In this document: piece after piece, positions 1 through 8,879 of the stretch
Numbering within the stretch: the first letter of the stretch is position 1
Layout: the number at the start of each line of letters is the position of its first letter
Position numbers and translations under genes: made by a program
From: JAHZKS01 sp047404135
GTDB taxonomy: Bacteria; Pseudomonadota; Alphaproteobacteria; Rickettsiales; JABSSG01
Reading direction: 5' to 3'
Assembly (NCBI GenBank): GCA_047404135.1
Contig: JBDOIT010000002.1
Location: 372,001-436,000 of the forward strand
DNA: 64,000 nucleotides
Notes under the pieces: model-generated
Database searches by the model: none
Told to the model about the DNA's origin: nothing
Seen by the model: only the letters and a program-made list of their open reading frames with translations

Positions 1-2042
1 GGAGGCTTAGTGTTTTAACAAAAGTTCTAAACAAGCCTTACAAGGCAATGCTATCAGAGTTTCAAGGGAACTTAGCTCATCCAGAATCTTTGGACATATC
101 AGGTGATGTCAAATACCATCTTGGCTCTTCTAGTGATTTAAAGTTTTCAAATGGAAAGAAAGTACATATGTCTTTGGTTGCAAACCCCTCTCACCTTGAA
201 GCGGTTAACCCTGTTGTGGTGGGTAAGGTGAGAGCAAAGCAGGATTATCTGGGAGACCTAGATAGAAAAAAAGTAGCTGGCGTTTTGTTTCATGGAGATG
301 CTGCCTTTGCTGGGCAGGGAGTAGTAATGGAATCCTTTATGTTAAGTGAGACAGGGGGCTACAATGCCGGAGGAACCATACACGTTGTGGTGAATAACCA
401 AGTTGGCTTTACGGCAACTGGTAAAGAGATACATAAAGGGAGGTACACAACAGAGGTAGCTAAGATAGTTAAGGCACCAATCTTCCATGTTAATGGTAAT
501 TGTGCCGAAGATGTTGCAAAGGTTGGCGTGATAGCCGCTCAATATCGAAATAAATACAAGAAAGATGTTGTGATAGATTTAGTTTGTTACCGTTTGCATG
601 GGCATAATGAGATAGATGAGCCAAGATTCACTCAGCCTACAATGTATAAAAAAATATCTGAGCAGGAGACGCCAGCAAAAATCTATTTTGATAAGCTTGT
701 TGGAGGGGGGGTTGTTGATGCTTCTTACTATTCTTCAGCCAAAGCGGAATATAAAAAATTCTTGGATAAAGCGTTGAAGGATGCTGAAAAATATAAACCT
801 GAAAAAGAGGAGTGGTTTGAGGGGCTTTGGAAAGATTTCACGTATTACTCAGAGGGTAAATCAAAAGATAAAAACACAGGAGTTCCAGCAGAAAAGCTGC
901 GGGAGTTGGGGAAAAAAATAACAACTATTCCTAGTAACATCAAAGCCCATAAAATAGTTGTAAGGGGTTACGCAAAAAGGGAACAAGATATTTCTTCAGG
1001 AGAAAACATTGATTGGGCAACCGCGGAAAGCTTAGCTTTTGCAACGCTTGTTTCTGAGGGTACTAGAGTAAGACTTTCCGGGCAAGATTGCAAAAGGGGA
1101 ACCTTTTCTCAAAGGCATAGCGTTGTGAAGGATCAAGAATCCGGCGAGGAGTTTGTTGGATTAAATAACATCTCAAAAGATCAGGCAAATTTTGAAGTGA
1201 TAAACAGCTTCCTGTCGGAATATGGGGTTATGGGGTTCGAATATGGATATAGCATTACTGACCCTAATGCGCTTGTCGTATGGGAAGGCCAATTTGGTGA
1301 TTTTTCTAACGGCGCACAAATTGTTATAGATCAGTTTATCTCTTCAGCAGAAACAAAATGGATGCGAGCAAGTGGATTGGTGTTATTGCTACCTCATGGA
1401 TATGAGGGACAGGGTCCTGAACATAGCTCTGCAAGGTTAGAAAGATATCTCCAGCTATGCGCAGAAAACAACATGCAAGTTGTGAATTGCACAACTCCTG
1501 CAAACTATTTCCATGTATTACGTAGGCAAATTCATAGAAATTACAGGAAACCCTTGATAGTAATGACCCCTAAGTCGTTACTCAGAAATACTGCGGCGGT
1601 TTCGTCAATAGAAGATTTTGACAAAGGAACAGCTTTTGCTCCTATTATAGGAGACGGCAGAGATTTATATGATAGCGCGAAGAGGTTGATATTATGTAGT
1701 GGGAAGGTATACTATGATCTTATGGAGTCTCTTTCTGGGGAAAAGAAGAGTGATGTTTCGATCATAAGAATTGAGCAATATTACCCTTTCCCTGAGAAAA
1801 GTTTATTAGCTGAGATGAAGAGGTATAAAGAGGCCAAAGAGGTTGTGTGGTGCCAGGAAGAGCCTAGAAATATGGGGGCGTGGTACTTCATTAGACCAAA
1901 GATACAGGAAATGATGAAAGACTTGAAAATAAAAGAAGAATTAGAGTACGTAGGAAGAGATTATTCTGCATCAACTGCAGCAGGATATTCTTCAATCCAT
2001 AAAAGAAAGCAGAAAGAAATAGTCAAAAACGCGCTAAATTAA
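1..2042 (+). CDS. sucA: 2-oxoglutarate dehydrogenase E1 component (3' part)
   Basis: Thiamine-diphosphate E1 subunit of the 2-oxoglutarate dehydrogenase complex, which decarboxylates 2-oxoglutarate in the TCA cycle and succinylates the lipoyl arm of SucB. The frame is open to the left edge, where it reads RLSVLTKVLNKPYKAMLSEF, as in the middle of SucA, so the methionine at base 48 is internal. I estimate that 250-300 N-terminal residues lie outside the window. Visible family blocks are NPSHLEAVNPVV, GDAAFAGQGVVMESF followed by NNQVGFTAT (ThDP-binding half), YRLHGHNEIDEP, and the C-terminal transketolase-like part with GQDCKRGTFSQRH and WCQEEPRNMGAW. sucB starts 12 bases downstream and lpd follows, so one operon is likely. 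No disruption is seen. Identity is secure; only the 5' extent is unknown. Confidence 0.97.
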   Translation, partial: RLSVLTKVLNKPYKAMLSEFQGNLAHPESLDISGDVKYHLGSSSDLKFSNGKKVHMSLVANPSHLEAVNPVVVGKVRAKQDYLGDLDRKKVAGVLFHGDAAFAGQGVVMESFMLSETGGYNAGGTIHVVVNNQVGFTATGKEIHKGRYTTEVAKIVKAPIFHVNGNCAEDVAKVGVIAAQYRNKYKKDVVIDLVCYRLHGHNEIDEPRFTQPTMYKKISEQETPAKIYFDKLVGGGVVDASYYSSAKAEYKKFLDKALKDAEKYKPEKEEWFEGLWKDFTYYSEGKSKDKNTGVPAEKLRELGKKITTIPSNIKAHKIVVRGYAKREQDISSGENIDWATAESLAFATLVSEGTRVRLSGQDCKRGTFSQRHSVVKDQESGEEFVGLNNISKDQANFEVINSFLSEYGVMGFEYGYSITDPNALVVWEGQFGDFSNGAQIVIDQFISSAETKWMRASGLVLLLPHGYEGQGPEHSSARLERYLQLCAENNMQVVNCTTPANYFHVLRRQIHRNYRKPLIVMTPKSLLRNTAAVSSIEDFDKGTAFAPIIGDGRDLYDSAKRLILCSGKVYYDLMESLSGEKKSDVSIIRIEQYYPFPEKSLLAEMKRYKEAKEVVWCQEEPRNMGAWYFIRPKIQEMMKDLKIKEELEYVGRDYSASTAAGYSSIHKRKQKEIVKNALN

Positions 2043-2054
2043 CAGAGGTTTGTT

Positions 2055-3242
2055 ATGAGTGAAATAAAAGTCCCACCGTTAGGAGAATCAGTTACAGAAG
2101 CTACTGTCGGTAGTTGGCATAAAAAACAAGGAGAGGCAGTGTCGGCGGATGAGCTTTTAGTGGAGCTTGAAACAGATAAGATCACTCTAGAGGTTACGGC
2201 AGAATCGGACGGTGTGTTGGAATCAATCTCTGCACAAGAAGGTGCTACGGTAAAAGTTGGTGACTTATTAGGAAGCGTTAAAGCGGGGGCTGCTTCAGCA
2301 AAGCCCGTGGAGAATTCCAAAGGAGAAACAAAAGAAGAGGAAGCGCCAAAAGTAGAAGGAAAAGCTCCTGTAAAAGGAGAGCAAGATAACCTTTCTCCTG
2401 CAGCTAGAAAAATAGCTGCAGATAAAGGAATCGACACAAGCAAAGTAGAAGGAAGTGGCAAAGATGGCCGCGTTACTAAAGGAGATCTTCTTGGCAGCAA
2501 ATCTGAGCCTACAAGTGGCGGCGAAATTCCAGCGGAAGACGCAAGGGGAGAAGAGAGAGTGAAGATGTCTCGTTTGAGACAGCGTATAGCGGAAAGATTG
2601 AAAGAATCACAAAATACAGCTGCAATTTTAACTACCTTTAACGAGGTGGATCTAACTAAAGTTATGAATTTGCGTAGCAGGTATAGGGATGAATTCGTGA
2701 AGAAGCATAACGTGAAGTTAGGGTTTATGTCGTTCTTCGTTAAAGCTGTAGTAGCTGCATTAAAGGATATTCCGATTGTAAATGCAGAAATTAGTGGAGA
2801 CACTATCATATATAAAAAATATTATGATATCGGAGTTGCTGTAGGCTCGGATAAGGGACTAGTGGTTCCTGTGATTAGAGATGCAGATAAGTTGTCTTTT
2901 GCGGGTATAGAGTATGAGATTTCTATGCTAGCAAAAAAGGCTCGTGACGGAAAACTATCTATGCAAGATTTGACCGGAGGTACATTCTCTGTAACAAATG
3001 GCGGGATTTATGGGTCTATGTTGTCTACGCCTATAATTAATCCTCCACAATCTGCTATCTTAGGGATGCATAATATTATAAAAAGAGCAATGGTTGTGGG
3101 TGATAAAATAGAAATCAGACCCATGATGTATATAGCTTTGTCTTACGATCACAGAATTATTGACGGAAAAGATGCCGTGACCTTCTTATCTAAGATAAAA
3201 GAATACGTAGAAGATCCGGAGTTATTCTGTTTAGTTACTTAA
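2055..3242 (+). CDS. sucB: Dihydrolipoyl succinyltransferase, E2 of 2-oxoglutarate dehydrogenase
   Basis: E2 core of the 2-oxoglutarate dehydrogenase complex; it transfers the succinyl group from its lipoyl arm to CoA. Domains in order: an N-terminal lipoyl domain (residues 1-75) with the lipoylated lysine K42 in ELETDKITLEV; a linker rich in Glu, Lys and Ala; a peripheral subunit-binding domain (about 115-150, LSPAARKIAADKGID); and the catalytic acyltransferase domain (about 165-395) with the HxxxD motif SYDHRIIDGKDA at H366/D370. At 395 residues it has the usual SucB length. An AGAGG ribosome site stands 6-7 bases before the ATG. It lies between sucA and lpd, as expected for co-expression of the complex. 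Confidence 0.97.
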   Translation: MSEIKVPPLGESVTEATVGSWHKKQGEAVSADELLVELETDKITLEVTAESDGVLESISAQEGATVKVGDLLGSVKAGAASAKPVENSKGETKEEEAPKVEGKAPVKGEQDNLSPAARKIAADKGIDTSKVEGSGKDGRVTKGDLLGSKSEPTSGGEIPAEDARGEERVKMSRLRQRIAERLKESQNTAAILTTFNEVDLTKVMNLRSRYRDEFVKKHNVKLGFMSFFVKAVVAALKDIPIVNAEISGDTIIYKKYYDIGVAVGSDKGLVVPVIRDADKLSFAGIEYEISMLAKKARDGKLSMQDLTGGTFSVTNGGIYGSMLSTPIINPPQSAILGMHNIIKRAMVVGDKIEIRPMMYIALSYDHRIIDGKDAVTFLSKIKEYVEDPELFCLVT

Positions 3243-3255
3243 AAGAGGAGAAAAA

Positions 3256-4656
3256 ATGCAAGAATTTGACGTAGTTGTTATTGGAGGTGGACCAGGAGGT
3301 TATGTTGCTGCTATTAAAGCTGCTCAGTTAGGTCTTAAGACTGCGTGTATAGAAAAGCGAGGAGCTTTAGGAGGTACTTGTTTAAATGTAGGTTGCATTC
3401 CTTCTAAGGCGCTACTAAATTCCTCTGAGAAATATATAGAAGCTAAATCACATTTAGATCATTACGGAGTAAAGTGTTCGGGTGTGAAGCTTGACCTAGA
3501 AACTATGATGTCTAATAAAGGCAAGGTGGTTTCGGACCTTACAAAAGGTATAGAGGGGCTGTTTAAGAAAAATAAAATTTCTTACCTCAAGGGATTGGGT
3601 AAAATAATTGAAGCAGAGAAAATTGCTGTGGTGAATGGCGACAAGACCGAGGAAATAAAAGCGAAGAATATTATCGTCGCTACAGGTTCCGAAGTAATGG
3701 ATTTAAAGGGCATTGAGATCGATGAAGAAAAAATAGTTTCTTCTGTAGGCGCTCTTTCTTTGAAGAAAGTTCCTAAAAAAATGGTTGTTATAGGAGGAGG
3801 GTATATCGGACTTGAAATGGGTTCTGTGTGGCAAAGGCTTGGTGCAGATGTTGAGATAGTAGAATATCTTGACCAAATAGTCCCTGCAATGGATGCAGAG
3901 GTTGCACGCCATCTGCATAAAAATCTTAGTTCTCAAGGTATGAAGTTTAAACTAGGCACAAAAGTTGTTTCAGCAGTAGCAACTAAATCAGGTGTTGAGA
4001 TTGAAACAGAGCTAGCAAAAGGTGGCAAGAAAGAAAAGTATAAATGTGACGTTTTGTTAGTTGCTATTGGTAGAAAGCCTTATACAGAAAATCTAGGTTG
4101 TGAGAATGTAGAGATAGAGCTAGATGAAAGAGGTAGAATACCTGTAGATAGCCATTTCAGAACTAAAGTAAAAAATATTTATGCAATAGGGGATGTTATT
4201 AAGGGCCCTATGTTAGCACATAAAGCGGAAGAAGAAGGAGTAGCTGTTGCTGAATTGATCTCTGGTCAATCAGGACATGTGAATTACAATACTATACCTA
4301 GTGTTATTTACACTTATCCTGAAGTTGCTTCTGTTGGCAAAACTGAAGAAGAATTAAAAGCAGAGGGCAAGGAATATTCTGCTGGTAAATTTCCATTCAT
4401 GGCTAACAGTAGAGCAAGGGCAGTTGGCACCACCGAAGGAATGGTAAAAATTCTTGCATGCAAAAAGAGTGATTTAGTATTAGGGGTACATATTATTGGC
4501 CCTGATGCAGGAACAATAATAGCAGAGGCTGTGCTTGCTATGGAGTATTTTGCGTCATCAGAAGACATTGCGAGAACATGTCACGCGCATCCTACTCTGA
4601 ACGAAGCAGTTAAAGAAGCTGCGCTAGCAGTATCAGGCAAAGCTTTGCATATTTAA
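3256..4656 (+). CDS. lpd: Dihydrolipoamide dehydrogenase (E3)
   Basis: FAD-dependent E3 subunit that reoxidises the dihydrolipoyl arm and passes electrons to NAD+. The N-terminus has the FAD dinucleotide fold GGGPGG (residues 10-15), then the redox disulfide in GGTCLNVGCIPSKALL (C42/C47). A second Rossmann motif GGGYIGLEMG binds NAD, the YAIGDV block contacts FAD, and the dimerisation domain ends with the catalytic HAHPTLNEA motif. 466 residues is normal. An AGAGGAG ribosome site precedes the ATG; the gap after sucB is 13 bases. Its stop overlaps the stop of the convergent ManC-type gene by 4 bases, so there is no room for a terminator between them. Genomes of this kind often carry a second lpd for pyruvate dehydrogenase; position suggests this copy serves SucAB. 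Confidence 0.96.
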   Translation: MQEFDVVVIGGGPGGYVAAIKAAQLGLKTACIEKRGALGGTCLNVGCIPSKALLNSSEKYIEAKSHLDHYGVKCSGVKLDLETMMSNKGKVVSDLTKGIEGLFKKNKISYLKGLGKIIEAEKIAVVNGDKTEEIKAKNIIVATGSEVMDLKGIEIDEEKIVSSVGALSLKKVPKKMVVIGGGYIGLEMGSVWQRLGADVEIVEYLDQIVPAMDAEVARHLHKNLSSQGMKFKLGTKVVSAVATKSGVEIETELAKGGKKEKYKCDVLLVAIGRKPYTENLGCENVEIELDERGRIPVDSHFRTKVKNIYAIGDVIKGPMLAHKAEEEGVAVAELISGQSGHVNYNTIPSVIYTYPEVASVGKTEEELKAEGKEYSAGKFPFMANSRARAVGTTEGMVKILACKKSDLVLGVHIIGPDAGTIIAEAVLAMEYFASSEDIARTCHAHPTLNEAVKEAALAVSGKALHI

Positions 4657-6077
4657 GTGTCCACTCTTCCGTATTGGTCTTCAAGGCGCACGATGTCGTC
4701 TTCGCCTACATAAGAGCCTATTTGTACTTCTATGAATTCTAAAATGTTATCTGATTTGTTCTCTATCATATGAATTTCATTGTGAGGTATATAGACAGAT
4801 TCATCCTGCTTTAATTCAATATCTATTTTTCCTTTTGTAACGCTTCCTACTCCTTTTATAATCACCCAATGCTCCGCTCTCTTGTTGTGATATTGCAAAG
4901 AAATTTTGCTTTTAGGATATAGGTGAATTATTTTGACTCTATGAGTCTCTGTAACGAGAAGATCTGTAAAAAACCCCCAGGGTCTATAAGTTGTGGGAGA
5001 TTTTTTGATAATATCATCATTCTTATCTTTGAAATGATTGTAAATAGCCTTGACCTGACTTGCTCTATCTTTGTGCGTAACTAGCAGCGCATCTTCTGTT
5101 TCTATAATAGATAGGTTTGCTACGCCATTTAAAACTACATGCTTATCAGATTTACAGTAAACCAAGCAGTTTTTTGCATTAAAAGCGGTGACATTTTCTC
5201 CGATTAGTGCGTTGTTATCCTTATCTTTGTCAAGATATTCATATATCGAATTCCACTCACCTAAATCACGCCAAGTAACTTTTAAAGGAGTTACAAAAGC
5301 GTATTTTGTTTTTTCCATAACAGCATAATCTATGGAAATATTTTCGCATTTACTAAAGACTTTAGGGTCTGGGCTTGTATAGTCGAAAGAGCACAATGAC
5401 TTCTCCAGAGATAATTTTGTTGCCAAGAAGGTATCAGGCAGGAATTTTTCTAACTCACTTAAATATGCCTGTGAGGTAAATAAAAATATACCGGAATTCC
5501 AAAGATACTGACCTGAGTTTATATACTCTTGAGCAATGCTCTCTTTTGGTTTTTCGGTAAAATCTTCTACCGCAAAAGATGAGCCTGAAGCGCTTTCTCC
5601 TTTTTTTATATATCCATACTCAGAGGAGGGAGATGTTGGCTCTATGCCAAAAGTCATAAGATTGTTGTCTGCAGCAAGAGATGCCCTCTTAACTGTATCT
5701 ATAAATCTTTGCACTTCTTTAATTGTATGATCTGCAGGCATAACTAACAGGGGCCTATTCGCCCCTGTATTGCTGCTTGCATAGTGGGCTGCGAGAGCTA
5801 TTGCTGCAGCTGTGTTTTTCTGTTCTGGTTCTGTAATAATACATTCAGGCTTTATGTTTATATATTTCAGCTGGGCAGAAACTTTAAATTTCTGCTGCTC
5901 GCTACATACAATCAAAGGAGCAGAGAAACAACTTCTGTCAGCTACCCTCATTGCGGTTTTTTGGAAAAGGCTTAAATTTCCATCTATTTTTAAAAATTGC
6001 TTTGGATTGTTTACTCTGGAGACAGGCCACAACCTACTGCCAATTCCACCACACAAGATTACTGGGATAATGTTCAT
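4653..6077 (-). CDS. manC: Mannose-1-phosphate guanylyltransferase / mannose-6-phosphate isomerase (type II)
   Basis: Bifunctional enzyme of the ManC/AlgA/XanB type that makes GDP-mannose for surface polysaccharide. The N-terminal nucleotidyltransferase domain (about 1-290) opens with the pyrophosphorylase signature CGGIGSRLWPVSR and contains PKQFLKI and FTEKP. The C-terminal cupin domain (about 350-474) has RPWGFF, the type II isomerase block around QYHNKRAEHWVII and YIPHNEIHMIEN. 474 residues matches the full bifunctional form. Its start overlaps the stop of the upstream glycosyltransferase gene by ATGA, suggesting translational coupling. Neighbouring GT4, WecA-like and Wzt/Wzm genes place it in O-antigen-like glycan synthesis. 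The gene symbol could equally be algA or cpsB; activity on mannose rather than another hexose is inferred. Confidence 0.93.
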   Translation of the reverse strand: MNIIPVILCGGIGSRLWPVSRVNNPKQFLKIDGNLSLFQKTAMRVADRSCFSAPLIVCSEQQKFKVSAQLKYINIKPECIITEPEQKNTAAAIALAAHYASSNTGANRPLLVMPADHTIKEVQRFIDTVKRASLAADNNLMTFGIEPTSPSSEYGYIKKGESASGSSFAVEDFTEKPKESIAQEYINSGQYLWNSGIFLFTSQAYLSELEKFLPDTFLATKLSLEKSLCSFDYTSPDPKVFSKCENISIDYAVMEKTKYAFVTPLKVTWRDLGEWNSIYEYLDKDKDNNALIGENVTAFNAKNCLVYCKSDKHVVLNGVANLSIIETEDALLVTHKDRASQVKAIYNHFKDKNDDIIKKSPTTYRPWGFFTDLLVTETHRVKIIHLYPKSKISLQYHNKRAEHWVIIKGVGSVTKGKIDIELKQDESVYIPHNEIHMIENKSDNILEFIEVQIGSYVGEDDIVRLEDQYGRVDT

Positions 6078-7183
6078 ACTAGACTCTTGATGAGAGCTGC
6101 CATCTTTTTACACATTATGTCTGAAGTAAAGAGTTTTTCAAAGCGTTTTCTCGCATTCTTTCCCATGGTTTTTGCCATCTCTCTATTAGATAACAGTAAG
6201 GCCAGTCCTTTTTTTATAGATTCCACATTTGGCTCAGCTACTATTCCAGTAGAAGAATCTACATTAATATAGTCTGTGCCAGAACCAATCTTGCAGGACA
6301 ACAGAGGCTTTGAAAGCATAGCTCCTTCTATTAAAGAAAGCCCGTATGCCTCAGACCGTAGGTGCGAAGGAAGAGCAAGTATATAACATGCATTAATGTA
6401 ATTTACTTTTTCTCCGTCATCTAACTGCCCTAGAAAGAACACGTTTTGTATATCTAGTTTTTTACAGAGTTCCCTTAGCTTGCGTTCCTCGCTTCCTTTG
6501 CCTAAAATCAAAAGATTTGTAGGTAGGTCTTTTGCGGCTTCTAGTAGCAAGTGTAGGCCTTTATAGTATCTCAATTGCCCTACAAACAATGTAAATCTAT
6601 TGCCATATTTTTGCTGGATCTGAGAGCATTGCCCAAGATCAGGTTTCGGGTAATACTTCTCGTTAATGCCGTGAGGTACCACAGTAACTTTTTGGCTGAA
6701 TTTTTTTAAATTCTTACTTGATGCAAGGTAATTAGGAGAAGTTGCGGTGATGCCGCATGCTTTGCGTAGAAAGTATTGCTCTAAGGGTTTGTATAAAGCT
6801 TTTAGGTATTTTTGTTTTACAATGTCAGAGTGAGAGGTTACGAGCTTTTTTTTACTACTAGATGCTACCAAAGACAAAAGGTCACCAAAAGGCCAAGGGT
6901 AGTGGAGGTGGATGAGGTCTGCCCACTCAGACTCTCTCTTAAAATTGAGCAATAAGCTGAGCGAGGTTGGACAAGAAGAAAAATTAGAAGTTTGCGGATA
7001 TCTTATGACCTCTATTCCGTCAAATATCTCAACAGATTTAATTTTTTTGTTTGTTAAACACAGTACCTTGCATTCTATATTGTGGTCTTTTAAGTCTCTG
7101 GATAAGGAGTGAATAGTATGCTCTACTCCACCTTTTGTTTCAGGAAAAAATGTTTTGTAAACATGTAGAACCTTTATGCGCAT
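6074..7183 (-). CDS. Glycosyltransferase family 4 (GT-B fold)
   Basis: Retaining GT-B glycosyltransferase, 369 residues. The start KVLHVYKTFFPETKGGVE is the acceptor-side glycine-rich loop of GT4 enzymes, and the C-terminal half holds FVGQLRYYKGLHLLLEA and SRSEAYGLSLIEGAMLSKP, the EX7E nucleotide-sugar site. No membrane span is visible, so it probably acts at the cytoplasmic face on undecaprenyl-linked glycan. It sits between the ManC-type gene (4-base overlap) and the WecA-like initiating transferase (no gap), which suggests it adds a sugar, possibly mannose from GDP-mannose, to the growing O-antigen. Donor and acceptor cannot be read from the sequence. It could carry a wbp-, wba- or rfb-type name; none is assigned. 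Confidence 0.88.
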   Translation of the reverse strand: MRIKVLHVYKTFFPETKGGVEHTIHSLSRDLKDHNIECKVLCLTNKKIKSVEIFDGIEVIRYPQTSNFSSCPTSLSLLLNFKRESEWADLIHLHYPWPFGDLLSLVASSSKKKLVTSHSDIVKQKYLKALYKPLEQYFLRKACGITATSPNYLASSKNLKKFSQKVTVVPHGINEKYYPKPDLGQCSQIQQKYGNRFTLFVGQLRYYKGLHLLLEAAKDLPTNLLILGKGSEERKLRELCKKLDIQNVFFLGQLDDGEKVNYINACYILALPSHLRSEAYGLSLIEGAMLSKPLLSCKIGSGTDYINVDSSTGIVAEPNVESIKKGLALLLSNREMAKTMGKNARKRFEKLFTSDIMCKKMAALIKSLV

Positions 7184-8125
7184 TTAGGCGCTCCCTCTTT
7201 GAAGGTTATATAATAAAAACAAGACTACGGTGGCTGCTACTAAGAAAGATGAAATTGGATATGTTAGAGATATAATAGAAAGTGTTAATAACAGAATATT
7301 GCACACAATAATTTTTTTGACAATTTTACTATGTGAATGACCTTTTCTAGCTGCTTTTTGAAAAAAATGCTCAGAATGCGCCTCCCATATCTTTTTCCCC
7401 TGAAGAAGCCTTTTGAGGATTGTCAAAGAGCTATCAGCTAGATAAAACATAGGAATAATTAAAGCAGCTGCGTAAAGCCCTTGCTTTGCTAAGATTAGCA
7501 AGAGCCACCCACATGCCAAACCTAAAGAGATGCTCCCTACGTCTCCTAGGAATATTTTAGCGGGGTGCCAGTTGAATTTGGCAAAGCCTAAAGATGCAGC
7601 TAGCAATACAATTGACAGTAGGCGCATACCTTCTGGGAATTCTGGAACTAGAAGGCTGATAATAAAAAAACTAAGTGAAATATGAGCGGACTCTGATACA
7701 GCAGAACCATCTATACCATCCATAAAATTATAGAAATTTATAAAGAAAAACAGAGGAATTGAGAAGAATAAATACCCAGGCATGTGGTAGTAGAGTAAAG
7801 TTAGGATTGAAACAAGTTGAAAAATTACTCTAGGGAGTATTGGCAGGTTTTTTAAATCGTCCACTAAAGATACGAATGCAATTATCCAAAGAGAGGCCAG
7901 AAAAGGCAGTATTTGTATATCGGGTTTGAGTTGTTTATAGCAGATCATGCAAAAGGAAATTGTAATGATAATTGATATTCCGCCAGCGGTAGGAGTAGAT
8001 TTTTTATGATTGCTTCTTAAAGTAGGTACGTCTATAATCCTCAAAGCCCTAGAAGCCTTTAGAGTCAAAAAGGAGAGGGATAAGGATATAAAAAAAACTC
8101 CAAAAAATGCGTATAAGTGAACCAT
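7184..8125 (-). CDS. WecA/MraY-family undecaprenyl-phosphate glycosyl-1-phosphate transferase
   Basis: Polytopic membrane enzyme of about ten helices that transfers a sugar-1-phosphate from a UDP-sugar to undecaprenyl phosphate, the first step of O-antigen assembly. Family motifs are in order: DVPTLRSNHKKSTPTAGGI, the metal-binding SLVDDLKNLP, NFYNFMDGIDG, and FLGDVGSISLG. The absence of the MraY-specific PMGG stretch and its place in a polysaccharide cluster favour a WecA/WbpL-like role over peptidoglycan synthesis. I chose the ATG at 8125 (313 aa); a TTG one codon upstream is also possible. No clear ribosome site is visible. The gene directly abuts the GT4 gene and diverges from wzt with only 17 bases between start codons. 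Confidence 0.9.
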   Translation of the reverse strand: MVHLYAFFGVFFISLSLSFLTLKASRALRIIDVPTLRSNHKKSTPTAGGISIIITISFCMICYKQLKPDIQILPFLASLWIIAFVSLVDDLKNLPILPRVIFQLVSILTLLYYHMPGYLFFSIPLFFFINFYNFMDGIDGSAVSESAHISLSFFIISLLVPEFPEGMRLLSIVLLAASLGFAKFNWHPAKIFLGDVGSISLGLACGWLLLILAKQGLYAAALIIPMFYLADSSLTILKRLLQGKKIWEAHSEHFFQKAARKGHSHSKIVKKIIVCNILLLTLSIISLTYPISSFLVAATVVLFLLYNLQRGSA

Positions 8126-8142
8126 CAACTATGAAATAAAAT

Positions 8143-8877
8143 ATGGCCGCAAGTATAATACTAGAAGATGCATATGTAAATGGAATAGATACTAGAGCAA
8201 GAGCTGATGGAATCAAGAAGTTGTTTCTTAGAAAAGGCAGAGTGAGAGGTTTCAAAGTTCCCATATTGCGAGGAGTGAATTTCGAAGCAAAGCACGGGGA
8301 TAAAATTGCTTTTATAGGAAGGAATGGGAGTGGGAAATCTTCTTTATTAAAAGCAATTTGTGGAATATACCCCCTAGATTCTGGTTATCGTAAAGTAGAA
8401 GGCTCCATTGCGCCTTTGATTGAATTAGGGATAGGCTTGGACCCTGAATTATCAGGATTAAAGAACATAAAAATATCTTTTGCTTACAGAGGGATGTTGA
8501 GGTTATACAATAAAAAACTAGAAGAAGAGATAATAGATTTTTCCGAATTAGGAGACAAGATACACTTGCCTTTTAAAACATATTCTTCTGGCATGCAAGC
8601 AAGGTTAGCGTTTTCTTGCACGGTATTTCAAGACCCTGATATTTTGTTACTAGATGAAGTTTTAGCTGTAGGAGATAAAGGGTTTGTCAAAAAATCTAGT
8701 AAACTTCTAAAGGAAAGGTTTGTAGATGCACCTATATCTATTATAGTGCACCATTCTATAGAGGCAGTAAAAGATTTATGCAATAGATTTATATTAGTAG
8801 AAGAGGGCAGAATAGTTTCTGAGGGGGGCGCTTCTGAGATTCTTAAAAAATATGAAAAAGAATTTTTAAAGATTTAG
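8143..8877 (+). CDS. wzt: O-antigen/polysaccharide ABC exporter, ATP-binding subunit (Wzt/KpsT/TagH family)
   Basis: ATPase of an ABC-2-type polysaccharide exporter. Walker A is GRNGSGKSS, the signature region is TYSSGMQARLAFS and Walker B is DILLLDEVLAVGD; the GMQARLAF form is typical of the Wzt/TagH/KpsT group. The leading segment before Walker A (IKKLFLRKG...VPILRGVNFEA) is also family-like. At 244 residues it lacks the C-terminal glycan-binding domain of long Wzt proteins, so export probably does not require recognition of a capped chain end. An in-frame stop six bases upstream fixes the ATG. The permease gene starts two bases after the stop. With the minus-strand ManC/GT4/WecA-like genes it forms a compact O-antigen module. 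Confidence 0.93.
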   Translation: MAASIILEDAYVNGIDTRARADGIKKLFLRKGRVRGFKVPILRGVNFEAKHGDKIAFIGRNGSGKSSLLKAICGIYPLDSGYRKVEGSIAPLIELGIGLDPELSGLKNIKISFAYRGMLRLYNKKLEEEIIDFSELGDKIHLPFKTYSSGMQARLAFSCTVFQDPDILLLDEVLAVGDKGFVKKSSKLLKERFVDAPISIIVHHSIEAVKDLCNRFILVEEGRIVSEGGASEILKKYEKEFLKI

Positions 8878-8879
8878 GT

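Noticed and set aside
2039..2809. Long open frame of 256 codons on the minus strand opposite sucB
   Set aside because: It is entirely antisense to sucB, which is complete and canonical; its product is Ser/Pro-rich without family features, as expected for an antisense shadow.
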